NCBI GenBank assembly: GCA_023548195.1
Contig: JAJHZJ010000335.1
Location: forward strand, 4,621,967-4,685,966
DNA from: Bettongia penicillata ogilbyi
Lineage: Eukaryota; Chordata; Mammalia; Diprotodontia; Potoroidae
Direction of reading: 5' to 3'
Length of the DNA: 64,000 bases
The notes under the pieces were generated by a model, which saw nothing but the letters and a program-made list of their open reading frames with translations, did no database searches and was not told where the DNA came from. The position numbers and the translations under genes are program-made. Below, in pieces: positions 1 through 12,200 of this stretch. Each line of letters starts with the position of its first letter. Positions within the stretch are counted from its first letter, which is position 1.

Positions 1-1989
1 TAGTGTTCACATTCATTGAGAGTTGGCATTGTTTAAACATTATAATTACCAAAGGTTCAAGCATCTCTTAAAACAGCAGTAGTCAAGAAAGTACTTGACA
101 CTGGCTTTGTCAGTTTCTTCCTGCAATATAGATAGGAGTCACTGATTAATAAGCAGGTTATATTCCCAAAATTCATCTGTAAATCAGTTGTTTACAACCT
201 GAAGCACATTTTCTTATGATAGCAATCTTATGTTAGGTTCCCAGATCAGTTCACAGGAGATCATAGAGTTCTTCTTTAACCTATAATAAGGTTCACTGTT
301 GTATTCATAGTACCAGCCTGATCTCTCAGTGCCAGGGTGGTACTGGGTGGAGTTGAAGGAACTGTGTTTTTCTCTGGAGGAAAGACCTAGCCCTGGGCAA
401 AATTCTAAAATAGACACACCCCACCCCCCCCCATTTTTTTTTTTTAATCTTTCCACCTCCTTTCTATACCCTTCTGTCTTTGCAGTCAGTCAGACATTTA
501 TTAGATACCTCCAGCATACCATGCGTTGGAGATATAAATGCAAATATTTAAACATCTGTTAGTGTCCTTTGCCCTAATTCGTCATAAGGCTCTCTCCTGC
601 GATAGCCTTCTGAGGCATACCTTATCCTCAAGGTAAGGGTATGAAGGTGTGCTATCAAACTGAGCACATGGGACCATCATATGGTCCCAAACTAGTGTCC
701 TCTTCTGCCCAAAGTTACAATTCCCAATTCAGTGCAGCATCAGCTAGGTGTGCTCAGGTGTGTGTGCATGTGTGTATCTGTATGTGTGTGTCTGTCTGTC
801 TGTATGTGTCTCTGTGTGTATCTGCCAAAATGAATGTATGTTTCTTTGTGATATTGACTCATTTCATTAATAAACAGAAGCATAGAACAGACCGCAATCA
901 GAAGCCCTAATCTCAAGGGACAGTGCGTGATGTCCTCTTTCATGTTCCCACCATGTTGGAATGTCTCACTTGGGTCAGCCCTTGGTATCTGTCCCCTCCC
1001 CGCTTTGCCCACCTGCTTGCATTGCTTCTTTCCCTGAATTCATGTGCTCAATTTGATAGCACACCTTCATACCCTTAAAGGTGACTGCCTAGTGCTTCAT
1101 CTGTTAATAGGTAAAGGGCTCCAAGCATTCTGCCCAGGCCTCTCTCCAGTTCTTAGGTCACATGTGCATTCTGGAAGCAATAATGATTTTACACTTCTAT
1201 TAACTCATATAAATGAAAACAGTATATACACTGTTATTGCAAGCTATGTAACCCTCCAAAACCACAACAAACAACAAACTTTTTTCTTAAATGATTAGGA
1301 AAGTGGGATTCATTGGAAAGCAAGCAGTGGTTCTAGTGTGATTAGTCTGTAGCCTCCTAGGCCTCTGATTTGTGTTTGAAAAGAGAAGGCTCCTTAACCC
1401 ACACCTGTCTTCATCTAGTAACATTTCAGGCTGTCTGAAGCAGGATGTTTTTGGGTAGGACCCCTCATGCCATCCACAAATGAGTTCTACCTGTGAGTCA
1501 GCCTGCATCAGCCATTCCTATAAGTTCAAACCCCAGGTTCTTAAAAAAGTTGAAACTTTTTCACAGTTTCTTACAGGCGGTTGTTTATGTCAGACTGTAA
1601 AGGTTTCTTAAGTAAAAGGGAAGCCTGGGCTATAGTCTGTTGTCCTGATGAACTGAGTGCCTGTCCTCTGTTGTCTCTTGCCTAAGCAGTCAGGACCAGC
1701 CTTTTAGGTGATGGACTTCTTCACCCAGACAACATTCCATTTACTCACCCATTATTGCCCGTCCCTTAGAGATCTAGTCTAGTTACTTAATCTGAGGAGT
1801 GTTGAGCATAGAGGAAGTACTGGGGCAGGAGAGGCAGCAGACCCCTGCCTCAGTGAAAGGAAAAGCTTAGTTGGTGAATAAGTAGTACAGAGCAGCACAA
1901 GGCTCAACTCACTACAAGTGTTGCAGACTTGTGCTTGACAAGATGTGCAGCTGCCCTGACTGTCCGCTTAATCAGTGGGTGTTTTGAAG
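1..1989 (+). other. CELF1: CELF1 intron (3' part)
   Basis: Non-coding sequence before the penultimate CELF1 coding exon. No further CELF1 exon is recognisable. It contains a TG-rich simple stretch around 760-830 and a long inverted repeat (arms 634-670 and 1041-1077). The acceptor AG at 1988-1989 has only a modest pyrimidine tract. Confidence 0.75.
634..1077. repeat. 37-bp inverted repeat pair flanking 370 bp
   Basis: The left arm 634-670 and the reverse complement of the right arm 1041-1077 agree at 36 of 37 positions, by direct reading. The arms enclose 370 bp that include a TG-rich stretch. AAGG borders the outside of both arms, which could be a 4-bp target duplication or chance. It may be a small non-autonomous DNA transposon or a foldback pair. 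I do not recognise the family. Confidence 0.7.
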
Positions 1990-2133
1990 GTCCAGAGGGA
2001 GCCAACCTGTTCATCTACCACCTGCCCCAGGAGTTTGGAGATCAAGACCTGCTACAGATGTTCATGCCTTTTGGAAATGTTGTTTCTGCCAAGGTTTTCA
2101 TCGACAAGCAGACAAACCTGAGCAAGTGTTTTG
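1990..2133 (+). CDS. CELF1: CELF1 penultimate coding exon (RRM3, first half)
   Basis: 144 nt, entering in phase 1 and ending one base into a Gly codon. It encodes PEGANLF at its start and TNLSKCF at its end, covering beta1, helix 1, beta2 and the start of RNP1. The donor is G|GTATGT. Confidence 0.95.
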
Positions 2134-2466
2134 GTATGTTGGCTTCTGCTTCTCTGCACTGGAGGTGAGGGATTTGGCCAGGGCCCATTCTGTGCAGTGA
2201 GCTCTCAGTGCCCAGACTCTTGTTGCAGCTTCTAAAGGTATAGACCTTGAAAGAGCCTGGGAGTGAGGGGAGGTATTGGAGTCACCACACACCTGCTTCT
2301 TTTTCACCCCTCATGATGGTTTGTTATCTCATCCACAGGGTTTGTAAGCTATGACAATCCTGTTTCAGCACAGGCTGCCATCCAATCAATGAACGGCTTT
2401 CAGATTGGCATGAAACGACTGAAAGTGCAGCTCAAACGCTCAAAGAATGACAGCAAGCCCTACTGA
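1990..2466 (+). CDS. CELF1: CELF1 (CUG-binding protein 1), last two coding exons, partial
   Basis: C-terminal part of CELF1, an RNA-binding protein that recognises GU-rich elements and controls alternative splicing, mRNA decay and translation in nucleus and cytoplasm. Coding exons are 1990-2133 and 2339-2466 (stop TGA 2464-2466). The intron 2134-2338 has GTATGT and CAG boundaries and splits a Gly codon. Together they encode the third RRM: RNP2-like LFIYHL, then RNP1-like KCFGFVSY formed across the splice junction, ending RSKNDSKPY, the CELF1 C-terminus. The amino acid sequence matches the mammalian protein as I remember it. Its paralogue CELF2 is very similar here, but the neighbours RAPSN, PSMC3 and SLC39A13 identify CELF1. 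Upstream exons (RRM1, RRM2, linker) lie outside the window. Confidence 0.96.
2339..2466 (+). CDS. CELF1: CELF1 terminal coding exon (RRM3, second half)
   Basis: The acceptor CCACAG ends at 2338. The exon encodes [18 protein letters not shown], then the last RRM strand and the basic tail [10 protein letters not shown], with stop TGA at 2464-2466. Confidence 0.95.
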
Positions 2467-5400
2467 GCATTCTCCCCTCTGGGACTGGAGTGAGAGGGTC
2501 TTCTGGTAAGTGGGGGAAGGAGTGCCCACCCTTAGTGATTCGAAGCCCAAAGGCTGTGTGTTGGCAGCCCTGGACCCTGACCCTGCCACTCTCACTGGCA
2601 CCTCTTGCCCTGAAGACTCGGCCGCTGCCTCCCGTGGGAGTTCAGCTTCGTGCGGAGGACGAGTTTGTGCTTTGTTTGGTTTCCAGTGTTTTACTTTGGA
2701 GTTTAGGTGCCATATCGCGGAGATTTTTTTTCTTTATTTAAAGTTTGCCGTGTTTGTAAACAGTGTGTGTTGAGAAGGACCAACACCAGACCGCCTTGGG
2801 GTGGGAGGGAGGATGGGAAGAGGCTCCAGAGAGCGAGAACAGATTGCCCTAGAGACGAGCATGGAGAGGGAGGGCTGACGGAATGACCCCGAATAGCCTT
2901 TTGGAGCCAGGTTCACAGTGCTCCTCCTCTGGAGCTGTCTGCAGGAGCAAAACAAAACACAAACAGCTTCAGAGGGTCTTGCCATCTATATTTAGGATGC
3001 CTGTCCTTGAGTTTTTGTCCCTCTTTGAAGAAGGAGCTAGCGAGATTCTGGGAGTAAAGCACCTGCTAAATTAGTTAGAAGTATGCCCAGGAGAAACAGC
3101 TTTCCTAGCAGTTGGATGTACTGACGTAGATCTGGATGTCTCATGCCCTTGCTGGATAGGAATAGACTTAACAAACAGCCATTCTGTGGTCCCTCCTTTT
3201 TAACACAATAAAGTGTCCATAGCCAGTTTTACACAAGCTTCAGTAAGGAAGGGGCCGCTTTAAAGTTGGCCGGCTACCTGGTAGTTTCATAATTCTGTCC
3301 ACTGAATTTTCAGAAAAAGAGAATCTTCTTTTGTCTTATCCTAAGTGTTCACTGAGGCCAATTTCTAGCTGAAAGGGCAGCTGGCCAGAACCAGCTTATC
3401 TAACCTGGCCAGAGTAAATCCTTGGCCCTCATTGTTTGGCGTCCCCTTCCCAGTGCACCAGAGCAGACAGCTGGTCCCTGCAGCCTAATGTCCTGCTTCT
3501 GACCAGGGCCAGTACTTAGTATTTAAGAATGAGAAATCTGCATTCACACAGGGTCAGATTTTCCATAGTGTTTCCATGGATGTTGGTGGCAGCCAGACCC
3601 AGGCCTTGGATGTTTCTGAGGAGCCATTGTGGTTCTTGCTTAAACCACCAACACCCCACCTCCTTTGGTGGCAGAACGTTTACACACTTTACATAGTATT
3701 CATTTCATTTACCTCAGTTTTTATCTTGTCCATTTCATGTCCATTGTGCTGACTGACCCTGTTCAAGTTAGTATCTGAGCTGCCTCTCACCCCATCTCAT
3801 TTCCTCCCTGGGCCTCTAACGATGAGCAGCCTCAGGCTCTTCCTCTTCTGCACAAGGTTTGATGGTTAGCTGAGCCTGAGAAAGGAAACGCTTCTCAGAG
3901 TGCATACCTTGCAGGGGCACTTATGTTACCACTTGGGTGAATGTTGGCCTGCTCTTGGGACTGGGACCCTGGATTCTTGATCTTCAGAAGTATTAGTCTT
4001 GAACCATAGCATCCATTATCTTTAGAAAGTCAGGTGGGGACCTTCTCTGTTCCATACTGGCTATAGGAATGGCTGGTGAGAAGTCAGTCTTGCTGTTTTC
4101 CACATAGTGGGTAGATCTGTGCCATCACAGGCGAATACCTGCTACCTTCTCCAAGTGATGATGTGGGTCTGTGTCCTCTAGGGGAGCACGTAACGTACAC
4201 CTCTTAGGCTGAACCATGTAAACTTGAATTCTGTGCACTGGGAGAAATGTGTCCTGGTTTTCAGAGGAGAAAACTGTTCCAAAGGCTTCCAGGTTCATGG
4301 TGGGATTTTTTTTTTTAATAAAGAAAAAAATAATAAAAAGAGAAAAAACTTGAGGTTGGGAGGCACTGTTCTGAATCCCTACCTGCTGGAACTGAGAATG
4401 TCATTTCTATTTTTATAGAAGTTTTATACAGCTCCGGGGTGGAGAATATTTATTAACTAAATTATATCTCTGGAAAAGGCCAGGATTTTGTAGAATCCAG
4501 AATGTGATTGTTTTACACACACAGGATGCTGTGTGTATTATTGAACTACTGACTTTCAGTGGCCCATTTGCAGCTTGCCTAGCCTGCCTGAGGGGGGAGA
4601 GGATTGATGCTATGACTTGGTAGAGGAGAGACTTGTGCTCCACAGAGCACTGCACTATCATGACTTCCTCTCTGCTTCTCTCCTTTGCCACCACCCTGCA
4701 AAGCGTTCTTGCTGGGGCTCATTTGCTCTTCTCCCCTAGTATTTCACCGGCATCCGGCCTCATGGGGCCAGCCTCTCACGATCTGACACCCCAAAGGTGG
4801 TTCCCCCTTTCAGTTCTGGGAACTGTGTCCAGTCTCGAGCCTACGTTGAGGGGCTCTACTCCCTCACAGAGGGAAGGCCAGGGTGTGTGGAGGCTGAGGT
4901 CCACAGCTCTCTGAGCAGTCACCTTGACCCTCCTTTGTCCCCCAGTTAGGTGAAGCAGTGCTGCTGTTAACCAGGTTGGAGCACAGCTCTCTCCTGAGGC
5001 CAGATAGGGGTTTTACAGAAAAGCTGCTCTGTGTTGGCAGAAGGTCTTGGCCCAGGGCAGAGCGAGAACTTGCAATCAAGTCTTAAGTGGTCCTTTCACT
5101 CCCATTGTGTCGTCTGCTGTTAGATGAGGAAATCAGTTTGTCTTGGAAGCAGCCAGACCTCCAGCCTCCCTAAGACTGGGCCAGGCCCGAAGGGAAGCCG
5201 AGAGCTTGGATTTCCCAAATGGAGCACTTCGGGAAGAGGGCTCTTGAGCATTCCCAGCATCCAGCTGTCAGGGCGTTCCTCGCTGGGACAGACACCTCCT
5301 GCTTCTTTGGGGTTCGGCTGATGTTGGGGGAGGGGCGGGTGGTGCATTGGGTAGGGTAGAGTCTGCCAAGAAACGTCAAAGGAAATCCAGGCCTTGGTTT

Positions 5401-8400
5401 CTGTTTTGCCCTGGCCGTCTGATGTCTCCTTGGTGTCCTCGTGTCCTCTGACTTTCCCGTGTCCATCGTTAGCCTGTCACCAGCCTCCCCCAGAGGCCTC
5501 CTTGTTCAGGGCTGCACACACACTGAGTGTCCCTGTTCTCTCTCTCCGTTTGGACGTATTGCTCTGTGTAACTCAGCGGGTCTCCCTCTTTCTGGTTTGT
5601 TTTTTTCTAGATTCCTGCCGTTTGTTCATCGTTGTGCCTAAAGCATGTCGATGTGGCGTCAAGTACATCGTCCAAATCCTTGTCTCTTCAGCTTCTCTGA
5701 TGCTTGAACTCTCACCTTTGACCTTGTGTTGACCTTTGATGCTGATGTGTATTTTTTATTATGTTTGTTTCTTTCTTTGTTTTCCTTTGAATTTTTTTGT
5801 GCTGCCAAATTGGTTTTGCTAGAACGACTGCTGAAGGGGAAATATTTAAACTTGCATTTGAATATAAAAAAATCTATTTTTCTAGAACTTCATAAGATAA
5901 CCACTTGATTTTGTGATTCCAATTCTTTGTAATTGTCTTCAGAGCAGCCCTACTAGCACATGCCGTGTGGTGTTTGTATTTCTGTGAACACACAGCCAGT
6001 CCGTTTCTAGGCTTTGTTTTTCTGTGTGCTTAGTTTTAAAGCAAAACTTTGAAGCAAACAATGAAATAAAAGACGTCACTAAACCTTTGAGGCTCCTGAG
6101 CACATTTTGCTGACCTAGTTTCTGGGGCTTGAGGAGACAGCATGTATTTTTTTTTTCTTGTGTTCTTAACTGCAGAAAACACTTGAACTCCCTTTTCTGT
6201 GTTGGTGGCCGCCAGCCTTCTGGCTTTCCTGCACCTTTTCTTTGTTCTCCACCTCCATCTTCGGAGAACCTTTGGATCCACGTTGATGTTGTCCTGTTTC
6301 CTTAACCCCATGCTTGTTTCTACAATCTCCTCAGCAAAATGTCATGCTTTGGTTTTCCTTTCCAACTCAGATAATGCCCTGAAAACCCACGTTTTGCATG
6401 TTTCCTGCTGTTTTCTTCACACCTTCATATATATCACCTTCACCTCTCTGTTTTCTATAGTTTGTGCAAAAACTGACTGATGTAAAGGGTTTCCAAGAAG
6501 CTGTTTCAGATTGTTGTGGGCTTGATTTTTTTTTCTGGATTATTTTTCTTTTCAATGTGGCAGATTTCTCCTCGGCTGCCAGAAGACTGGTTGCCTGTGC
6601 GCTCGGACTGTCCCTGGGTTTGGCCTCCAGCCTGGTCAGGGAGAAAGCTGAGTATAGCAAGAGACTGAAGGACATATGGAAAGAGGGGAAGAGATGGGAA
6701 CCCAGAAAGTGGCTGTGGGTGGGACACTTAAAGCAATGTTATTTTGAAAAAAAATCCCCTCACGCAAAGACCTCCTTAGGAAGTTTGTGCCTTTCAGTGA
6801 CTTCCTGATCCTTTGAGAAATAATGAGCCCCATTTAGCCTCCAAGGAAATGTTCAGTTTCTTGACCCTCTGTTGGAAAGAGCCTGTAACCTGTTGGCAGT
6901 TCAAGTACCAGCTCTTTTCTTAGCTGACAAGCACAACACCAGTCTCCCTGCTGTTTACAGCCATGGGGCACTGCCCTGGCTCTTTCTGCACTCCACGTCT
7001 CTTTTCCCCTGGAGAAAGAGCCAGCAACTGTCCTACCTGCCCTTCATGGGGCCACTTGCCCCATTCTCCTGGGATTCATTAGACAACCCACTTCACTGAA
7101 AAGTTAAATTGCAAAGAAGTGAGGCCTGGTCATTAGGAAGTGGAAGGGTAAAGAGAAGGATTGAAGAGTGACCAGTTGGTGGAAGATGGAAATTCTAGAA
7201 AGAGGTGAGCATAAGGATGGCACCCAGACATGCCAGAGGCTTCTGGAGGCTTTGGGAGAGGAGGTGTCCTGCTTCTCCAGGACTAGGGTGAGAGATACCA
7301 AAAGTCCTAGAAGGAAGCACTAAGTGCTGCTGGAGAGGCCTGAAGGAGCAAGTCCCTGAGGTATTTCAGTTCACGGGTCAGCATCTTGGATAGCACCACC
7401 CTGTAGGAAGTGTGAAGGGGAGACATGGCCAGGCGGAAGGGGGTTTGCATGGGTTAGGCCAGAAGCCCCTGATCCTTGGGCTGTGAGTACCACAGTCTGA
7501 CTGCACAGAGAGCCTTCGGAGGCAGAAGGCCCGAGTGAGACCCTGCCCCCTCCCCGCCTCTATCTGGAGAGTCTGTCTCTTGCCAATCTGTTTTGCTTTG
7601 ATTCCAAAAGGAGCTCTGGGGAAACCTGTGGATGAAACCAAAATGCCAAACGTTGGATGTTATTTTCCTTCTTTTCCTCTCTTTGATTGTTTTAGTTGTT
7701 CTGTGGTGGTTTTAATGGATTTGAGACCCTGGGAACGGCAGCTGCCTTTCTGATTTCCAGCTGCTTTTTGTGAATAATTTAAAAAGAAAAAAAAAAGAAA
7801 CTTTCCATTTTGGAGACAAACCTGTGTGAGTTTTTTATTGGTACAAACGTTGTATTTAAACACTAGGGGTTTTGTACAGTTTTTTGCCTTTTCTACTAGA
7901 AAACAATGTAAAGTGATTTCACAATGTGAAGAGAAAAAATTGCCACTATGACCAAACGTACAGTCTGTTCTGCAGCCGCAGTGGGGTTCAATCAACTCGA
8001 AGTCGTGATTCAGTTGTAGAGATGCTTTCCCCTTAACCTTGTTCAAGCTTTTCCTTTCTTTTCCCTGTTTTGATTTGCAAAAGAAACCGTCTCTTTTGTG
8101 TGAAATTGTGTTGTACTCTGTAGAAAATTATGGATTTTACTTTAATCGTTTAAAGAAAAACAAAACAAAAAAAAAAAACAAACAAAAAAAAGCAGCAAGA
8201 AAAGCCCTGGTCGCTTTTCTGGCCTGGTCGCAGTTTGTGTAGTGGGTTTAAAGATGAAAAGATTGTTATAAGTTTGGAACAAGAGAGTATGTGTTAAAAA
8301 GGAAATTTCCTTCCTTTGTGTGTTTTTCCTTTTGTCCCAATGGGGAACCTAAACCTGTTTTAATTGCACAGACACACAGACAAAAAGTCATTTTGTATCT

Positions 8401-8460
8401 GCCAAGTGTGGTACCTTCCTTTGTTTATTTGCTATTAAACTGTTTGAGAAGAATCTGTGT
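2467..8460 (+). other. CELF1: CELF1 3' UTR
   Basis: A roughly 6 kb 3' UTR continues the terminal exon, in line with the long 3' UTR of CELF1 in other mammals. It has almost no recognisable transposons, unlike the surrounding DNA, and contains U-rich and A-rich tracts (for example 5755-5810 and 8150-8195). Candidate poly(A) signals are AATAAA at 3207-3212 and 6065-6070 and ATTAAA at 8434-8439. The last is followed by a GT-rich stretch typical of a cleavage site, so the distal end is placed near 8455-8465. Confidence 0.75.
8434..8439 (+). promoter_or_regulatory. CELF1: Probable distal CELF1 poly(A) signal (ATTAAA)
   Basis: ATTAAA is followed about 20 bp later by a GT-rich region (about 8453-8500). 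Recognisable UTR-like composition stops here and ordinary intergenic sequence follows. Confidence 0.6.
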
Positions 8461-9565
8461 CATCTTTGTTTTCTGATGCTGTTGGGTTGGGAAAATCCCC
8501 TCCTCTCCCCACTGTCTCTGCCCTTGTCCCTAAAGACAAACGTGACAAGAAGACAAGGGGACCTTGGCTCCTGTGGAATGTGAGATGGAGCCTTCTCGTG
8601 TGGCCTGCAACTTGAGGAGCTCCAGAGCCCCACAACATGGCTTCCACAGACCACACACTTGTAGCTCCTCTAAGAAAACTTCCCACAGAGCCTCCTCACC
8701 TGTTCTCTTCCCAGGATAGCACCCCCTCCCACTCCTCTGGACCTCAGTGAAGCTCACAGATCTCTCTCCCTCCCCCCATTCCATCCCCCACAGCTGAGAT
8801 GTGACATTATCAGGGATTCTGTAGAGCCCACTTTCTGAGATAGTAAAGTAGACACCAAGGTCAGCCAGTAGGATTAGGCCCATCTTGCTCATCAAGGTGA
8901 AATCCTGCCTGTACCCTTTGTCCTAATGCCACTGCCAACCTAGAGATGTGGACCCTGCCCATGATCACAGAGACCAGATCAGCTCTGGATGCCTTTCAGC
9001 CAGTGCCACTGTTTAAAAAAGTTCAGAATTAGACACCCTTTCAGCCAAGGAACGTATTTACCAAGCCCTTTTTGTGGAACAGGTCTAGTGCTAGGTGCTG
9101 GCAGAATACAAAGCTAGAAAAGAAAGGGCCCTGTCATTGGAGGAACCACTGTTCTCCTCTGAGGAAGGGCATGATATGTAGTTGGAGAAGGCAGTAGGAT
9201 GGGAGATGAGAGCAAAGCACAGTGAGGCCCAGCTCAGATTTCAGTGGAGGGCATGGAATTGGGAGTTGGACCATACGGGACATTTCTGGAGAGTGTTCAG
9301 ATTTGATTCACTGACGTGGCATAGGGTCAGGACCCCGATTTAGATCGATGGTGCCTGTTGTGCGGGGGCTAGCCTGGCTGAGGTCCAGATCAAGCCCATA
9401 CCATTTCCTCATCCATCAGAGTGCTGCCAACCCAGTACGAAAGGCAGGAGTTTGGAGACCCAGCTTCTAGCTCTGCTTCACTACCTCTTCCCTAGGGGTC
9501 AGTTCTTGGCCTACCTCATCAGGATGCTGTGGGTCACACGAAAGAAAGTATGTGAAAAGTTTTTC

Positions 9566-9833
9566 AGGGGGTGGAGGGCACAGCCATGATTCTTACAACT
9601 GGGGAGGCCGAGGCTGGGAGATCACTGGAGCTTGGAAATACTAAGTTGCAGTAGGACTGAAATGATTGGGTGACTGCACAAAGTCTGGTACCAGAATGGT
9701 GTGTGCCACCAAGCTGCCTCAGGATGGGCAGACAGGCCTCGATTGGAAACAGAAAGAGGTCAAAGCTGTTGGGTTTGGGCCCTTCACTGGTCTCTGCACT
9801 TTCTACCTGGGCAAGATAGGAGACCCAGACTCA
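9566..9833 (+). pseudogene. 7SL (SRP) RNA retropseudogene
   Basis: The segment follows 7SL RNA from the 5' Alu domain through the S domain to the 3' end. Landmarks in order are GGGGAGGCCGAGGCTGGGAG (9602-9621), GTCTGGTACCAGAATGGTG, CCACCAAGCTGCCTCAGGAT, GGAAACAGAAAGAGGTCAAA and CTACCTGGGCAAGATAGGAG (9812-9831), followed by an A-rich tail with AATAAAAG. Many substitutions and a gap around the GACCTCCCGGGAG region of the parent show that it is not a working SRP RNA. It spans about 268 bp against roughly 300 for the parent. The alignment was made from memory. Confidence 0.8.
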
Positions 9834-11460
9834 ATAAAAGATAGGGAGGAGGAAGAAAATGGCACCAGAAAGTGATCTAAGAATATACAATGAAGTCATT
9901 CAGATTCTACTGTGTAGGTAAGCAGCCACACTAAGGAAGTCCTTCATCTAACCCTAACACAGTGAATCCTTGTGGTACTCATGGACTTAGAGGACATGGG
10001 ACATGGGAGATGCAAGGCAGGGCTCCTGCATATTTTCCTCTTGAGATTGGCTTTTTCTTTGATTCATGCTGAAAAATCTCCCAGAAATGAGGCTTTGGGA
10101 TTTGTTGTATGCTGTTCAACCAGCTGCCAGCAGTTCTTAGACTTCAGGTTTCCTCGTTGAACGCTAAATGGACAAAACTTAAATTCTCCATGCCCAAAAT
10201 TTTGGCAGTCATCTTTACAAGGTCCTATAAAATGTATATTTTCATTAATACCTAGTGCCATTGGATTTAGAGCTGAGACACTGACAAATAGTGCTTTAAC
10301 TTTACAAATTATTCTACACATGTTCCCAGTTGAGCCTGACAAGAGCCCTTTTCCACCACTCTGCCTGTATTTATGTTTTACTCATGTGGAAAGAGGTCGA
10401 GAGGTTGTCACTGCCCATGGTCACAGATCTTGTAAGGGCCAAACATAGGCTGTGCCCATCCCAGTCACTTGACACCCACCCCAGTTAAAACAGGCACCTG
10501 ACAGGTTGCATAGGTTCACTTTGTAGTCATTCCCTTTACATTGAGAATTCTTTGAGAAACTTTGGGCACAGTGAAAAAATCTTGCTTAAAGATACTGTGA
10601 AGGAGTCATCACTGTAGTCATGGAGCCAGACAACCCCATGGAACTCAGAAAGGGAGGCAGGGACAAATACCTTCTCTCCTGCCCTCCCCTTCCCAGTGGT
10701 GGAAAGAGGTGGGGCCAGCAGGGGAATGCAGGAGAGTAGAGATGGAAGATCTTCAAGTGTCCCCCAAAATGGAGATTCTGGGAGGACCTACCAGCTACCA
10801 GGAAAGGACTGGGGCTGAGAGTGAGAAGGCCCTTGGAGCGTTCCCACTCCTACCTTCTCGGTCTATCTGTACCTGCCTAACCGGCCGTTCCTCAGTCCCA
10901 CTCTATCCACATCAGTTGCCCTGGCCTCCCCTGGATCTCTGTGTTCTGAATGCACCAACAGTCTCCAAGATTCTCGCCTTTACCCCTAACTCCTTTTAAG
11001 CCCACCCAGCTGCTCTAGCACTTTAGCAACCTCCCAAATAATTTCCTTGCTTCCTGGTTTTCCTTTGGAGGAAGCTCTGCTGCCTCCCCAGCTTTAAACT
11101 GGTAGAGTCATTTCATTCCCCTAAAGATTGACAAGCATTTTCTTCCTAGTGGCTTTCCTGTTATCAGAGTGCTAACTTACAGATTGATGATGACCTGAGG
11201 GTCTGGCGGGTTCAGAATAGCCTCTGGTGAAAGTCAAGAACTGTTCTCAACTAGAGAGCAAATACATGGGGAAAGGAAGCTGCTCAGATCACCTCATCAT
11301 CCGTCAAAAACGTCCCACCCTTTTATTTTTTCTGTCCTGTTAAAGTGTGGTACTGATCCTTTCTGGCATTGCTTGCTATGTTATTTGGATACCTATGACC
11401 AGGCAAGAAAGAAGGGGAGTCCTTGTATATTCAGCCACAACTGCCTGATTTCCCCAGTGG

Positions 11461-11691
11461 GCTGTTCACTTTTTAGTCGTGTCCAGCTCCTCATGACCCG
11501 TTGGAAGCTTTCTTGGCAAAGATACTGGAGTTGCTTGTCATTTCCTTCTCCAGCACATTTGGCAAATGAGGAAACTGAGGCAAACAGGCAAAGGGACTTG
11601 CCCAGAATCACAAATAGTGAGTGTCTGAGGCAGAATTTGAACTCCACTTTTCCTGACTCCAGCGCCAGGGCTGTACCACACAGCTGCCCCA
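11461..11691 (+). repeat. MIR/CORE-type SINE, near full length
   Basis: Shows the head GTCCAGCTCCTCATGACCC, the GGCAAAGATACTGGAGT segment, the core AATGAGGAAACTGAGGCAAA, and the tail through GTCTGAGGCAGAATTTGAAC to CACAGCTGCCCC. This family is abundant in marsupial genomes. Confidence 0.8.
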
Positions 11692-11999
11692 GAAGTCATT
11701 TAATCGTGCTCAGACACTGTTCTCTACAGCTAATGGCAAATTCTTACTTTCAGTTCAAAGAGCCAGTAGGCCCTTGGCCAAAGCACACATGCTGTTCATT
11801 CATAGCTGTATAACCTTGGGCAGTCTGTGAAATGGAAGGCCACTTCGTAATGAAGCGCATAATCTTGTGAGGGCAGCTTCCTACACAATGTCCAAAACCG
11901 TTGAGGAGCCTCAGAAATGGAATCACTCTTCATTCTGCCCCTGGTCCCTGTAGTAAGCAGTAGCGAGCTAGCAATTGTATGGCTTCTACTGCGCCTAGG

Positions 12000-12200
12000 C
12001 CACTGCTAAACATCTTACATTCTCTCATTTGGTGCTCACAACAACTCTGGGAGGGAGGTGCTATTACCATTTTACAGATGGGGAAACTGAGACAAACAGG
12101 GTAAGCCACTTGCCCAAAACTGTATAGCTGATAAGTGGCAGAGGCTAGATTTGAACTTGGGTCTCCTAATTCCAGGTCGGTGGTCTATCTACCTGCAGTA
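12000..12200 (+). repeat. MIR-type SINE
   Basis: Contains CATTTTACAGATGGGGAAAC, then ACTTGCCCAAAACTGTATAG and GATTTGAACTTGGGTCTCC, the standard MIR order in plus orientation. Confidence 0.75.
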
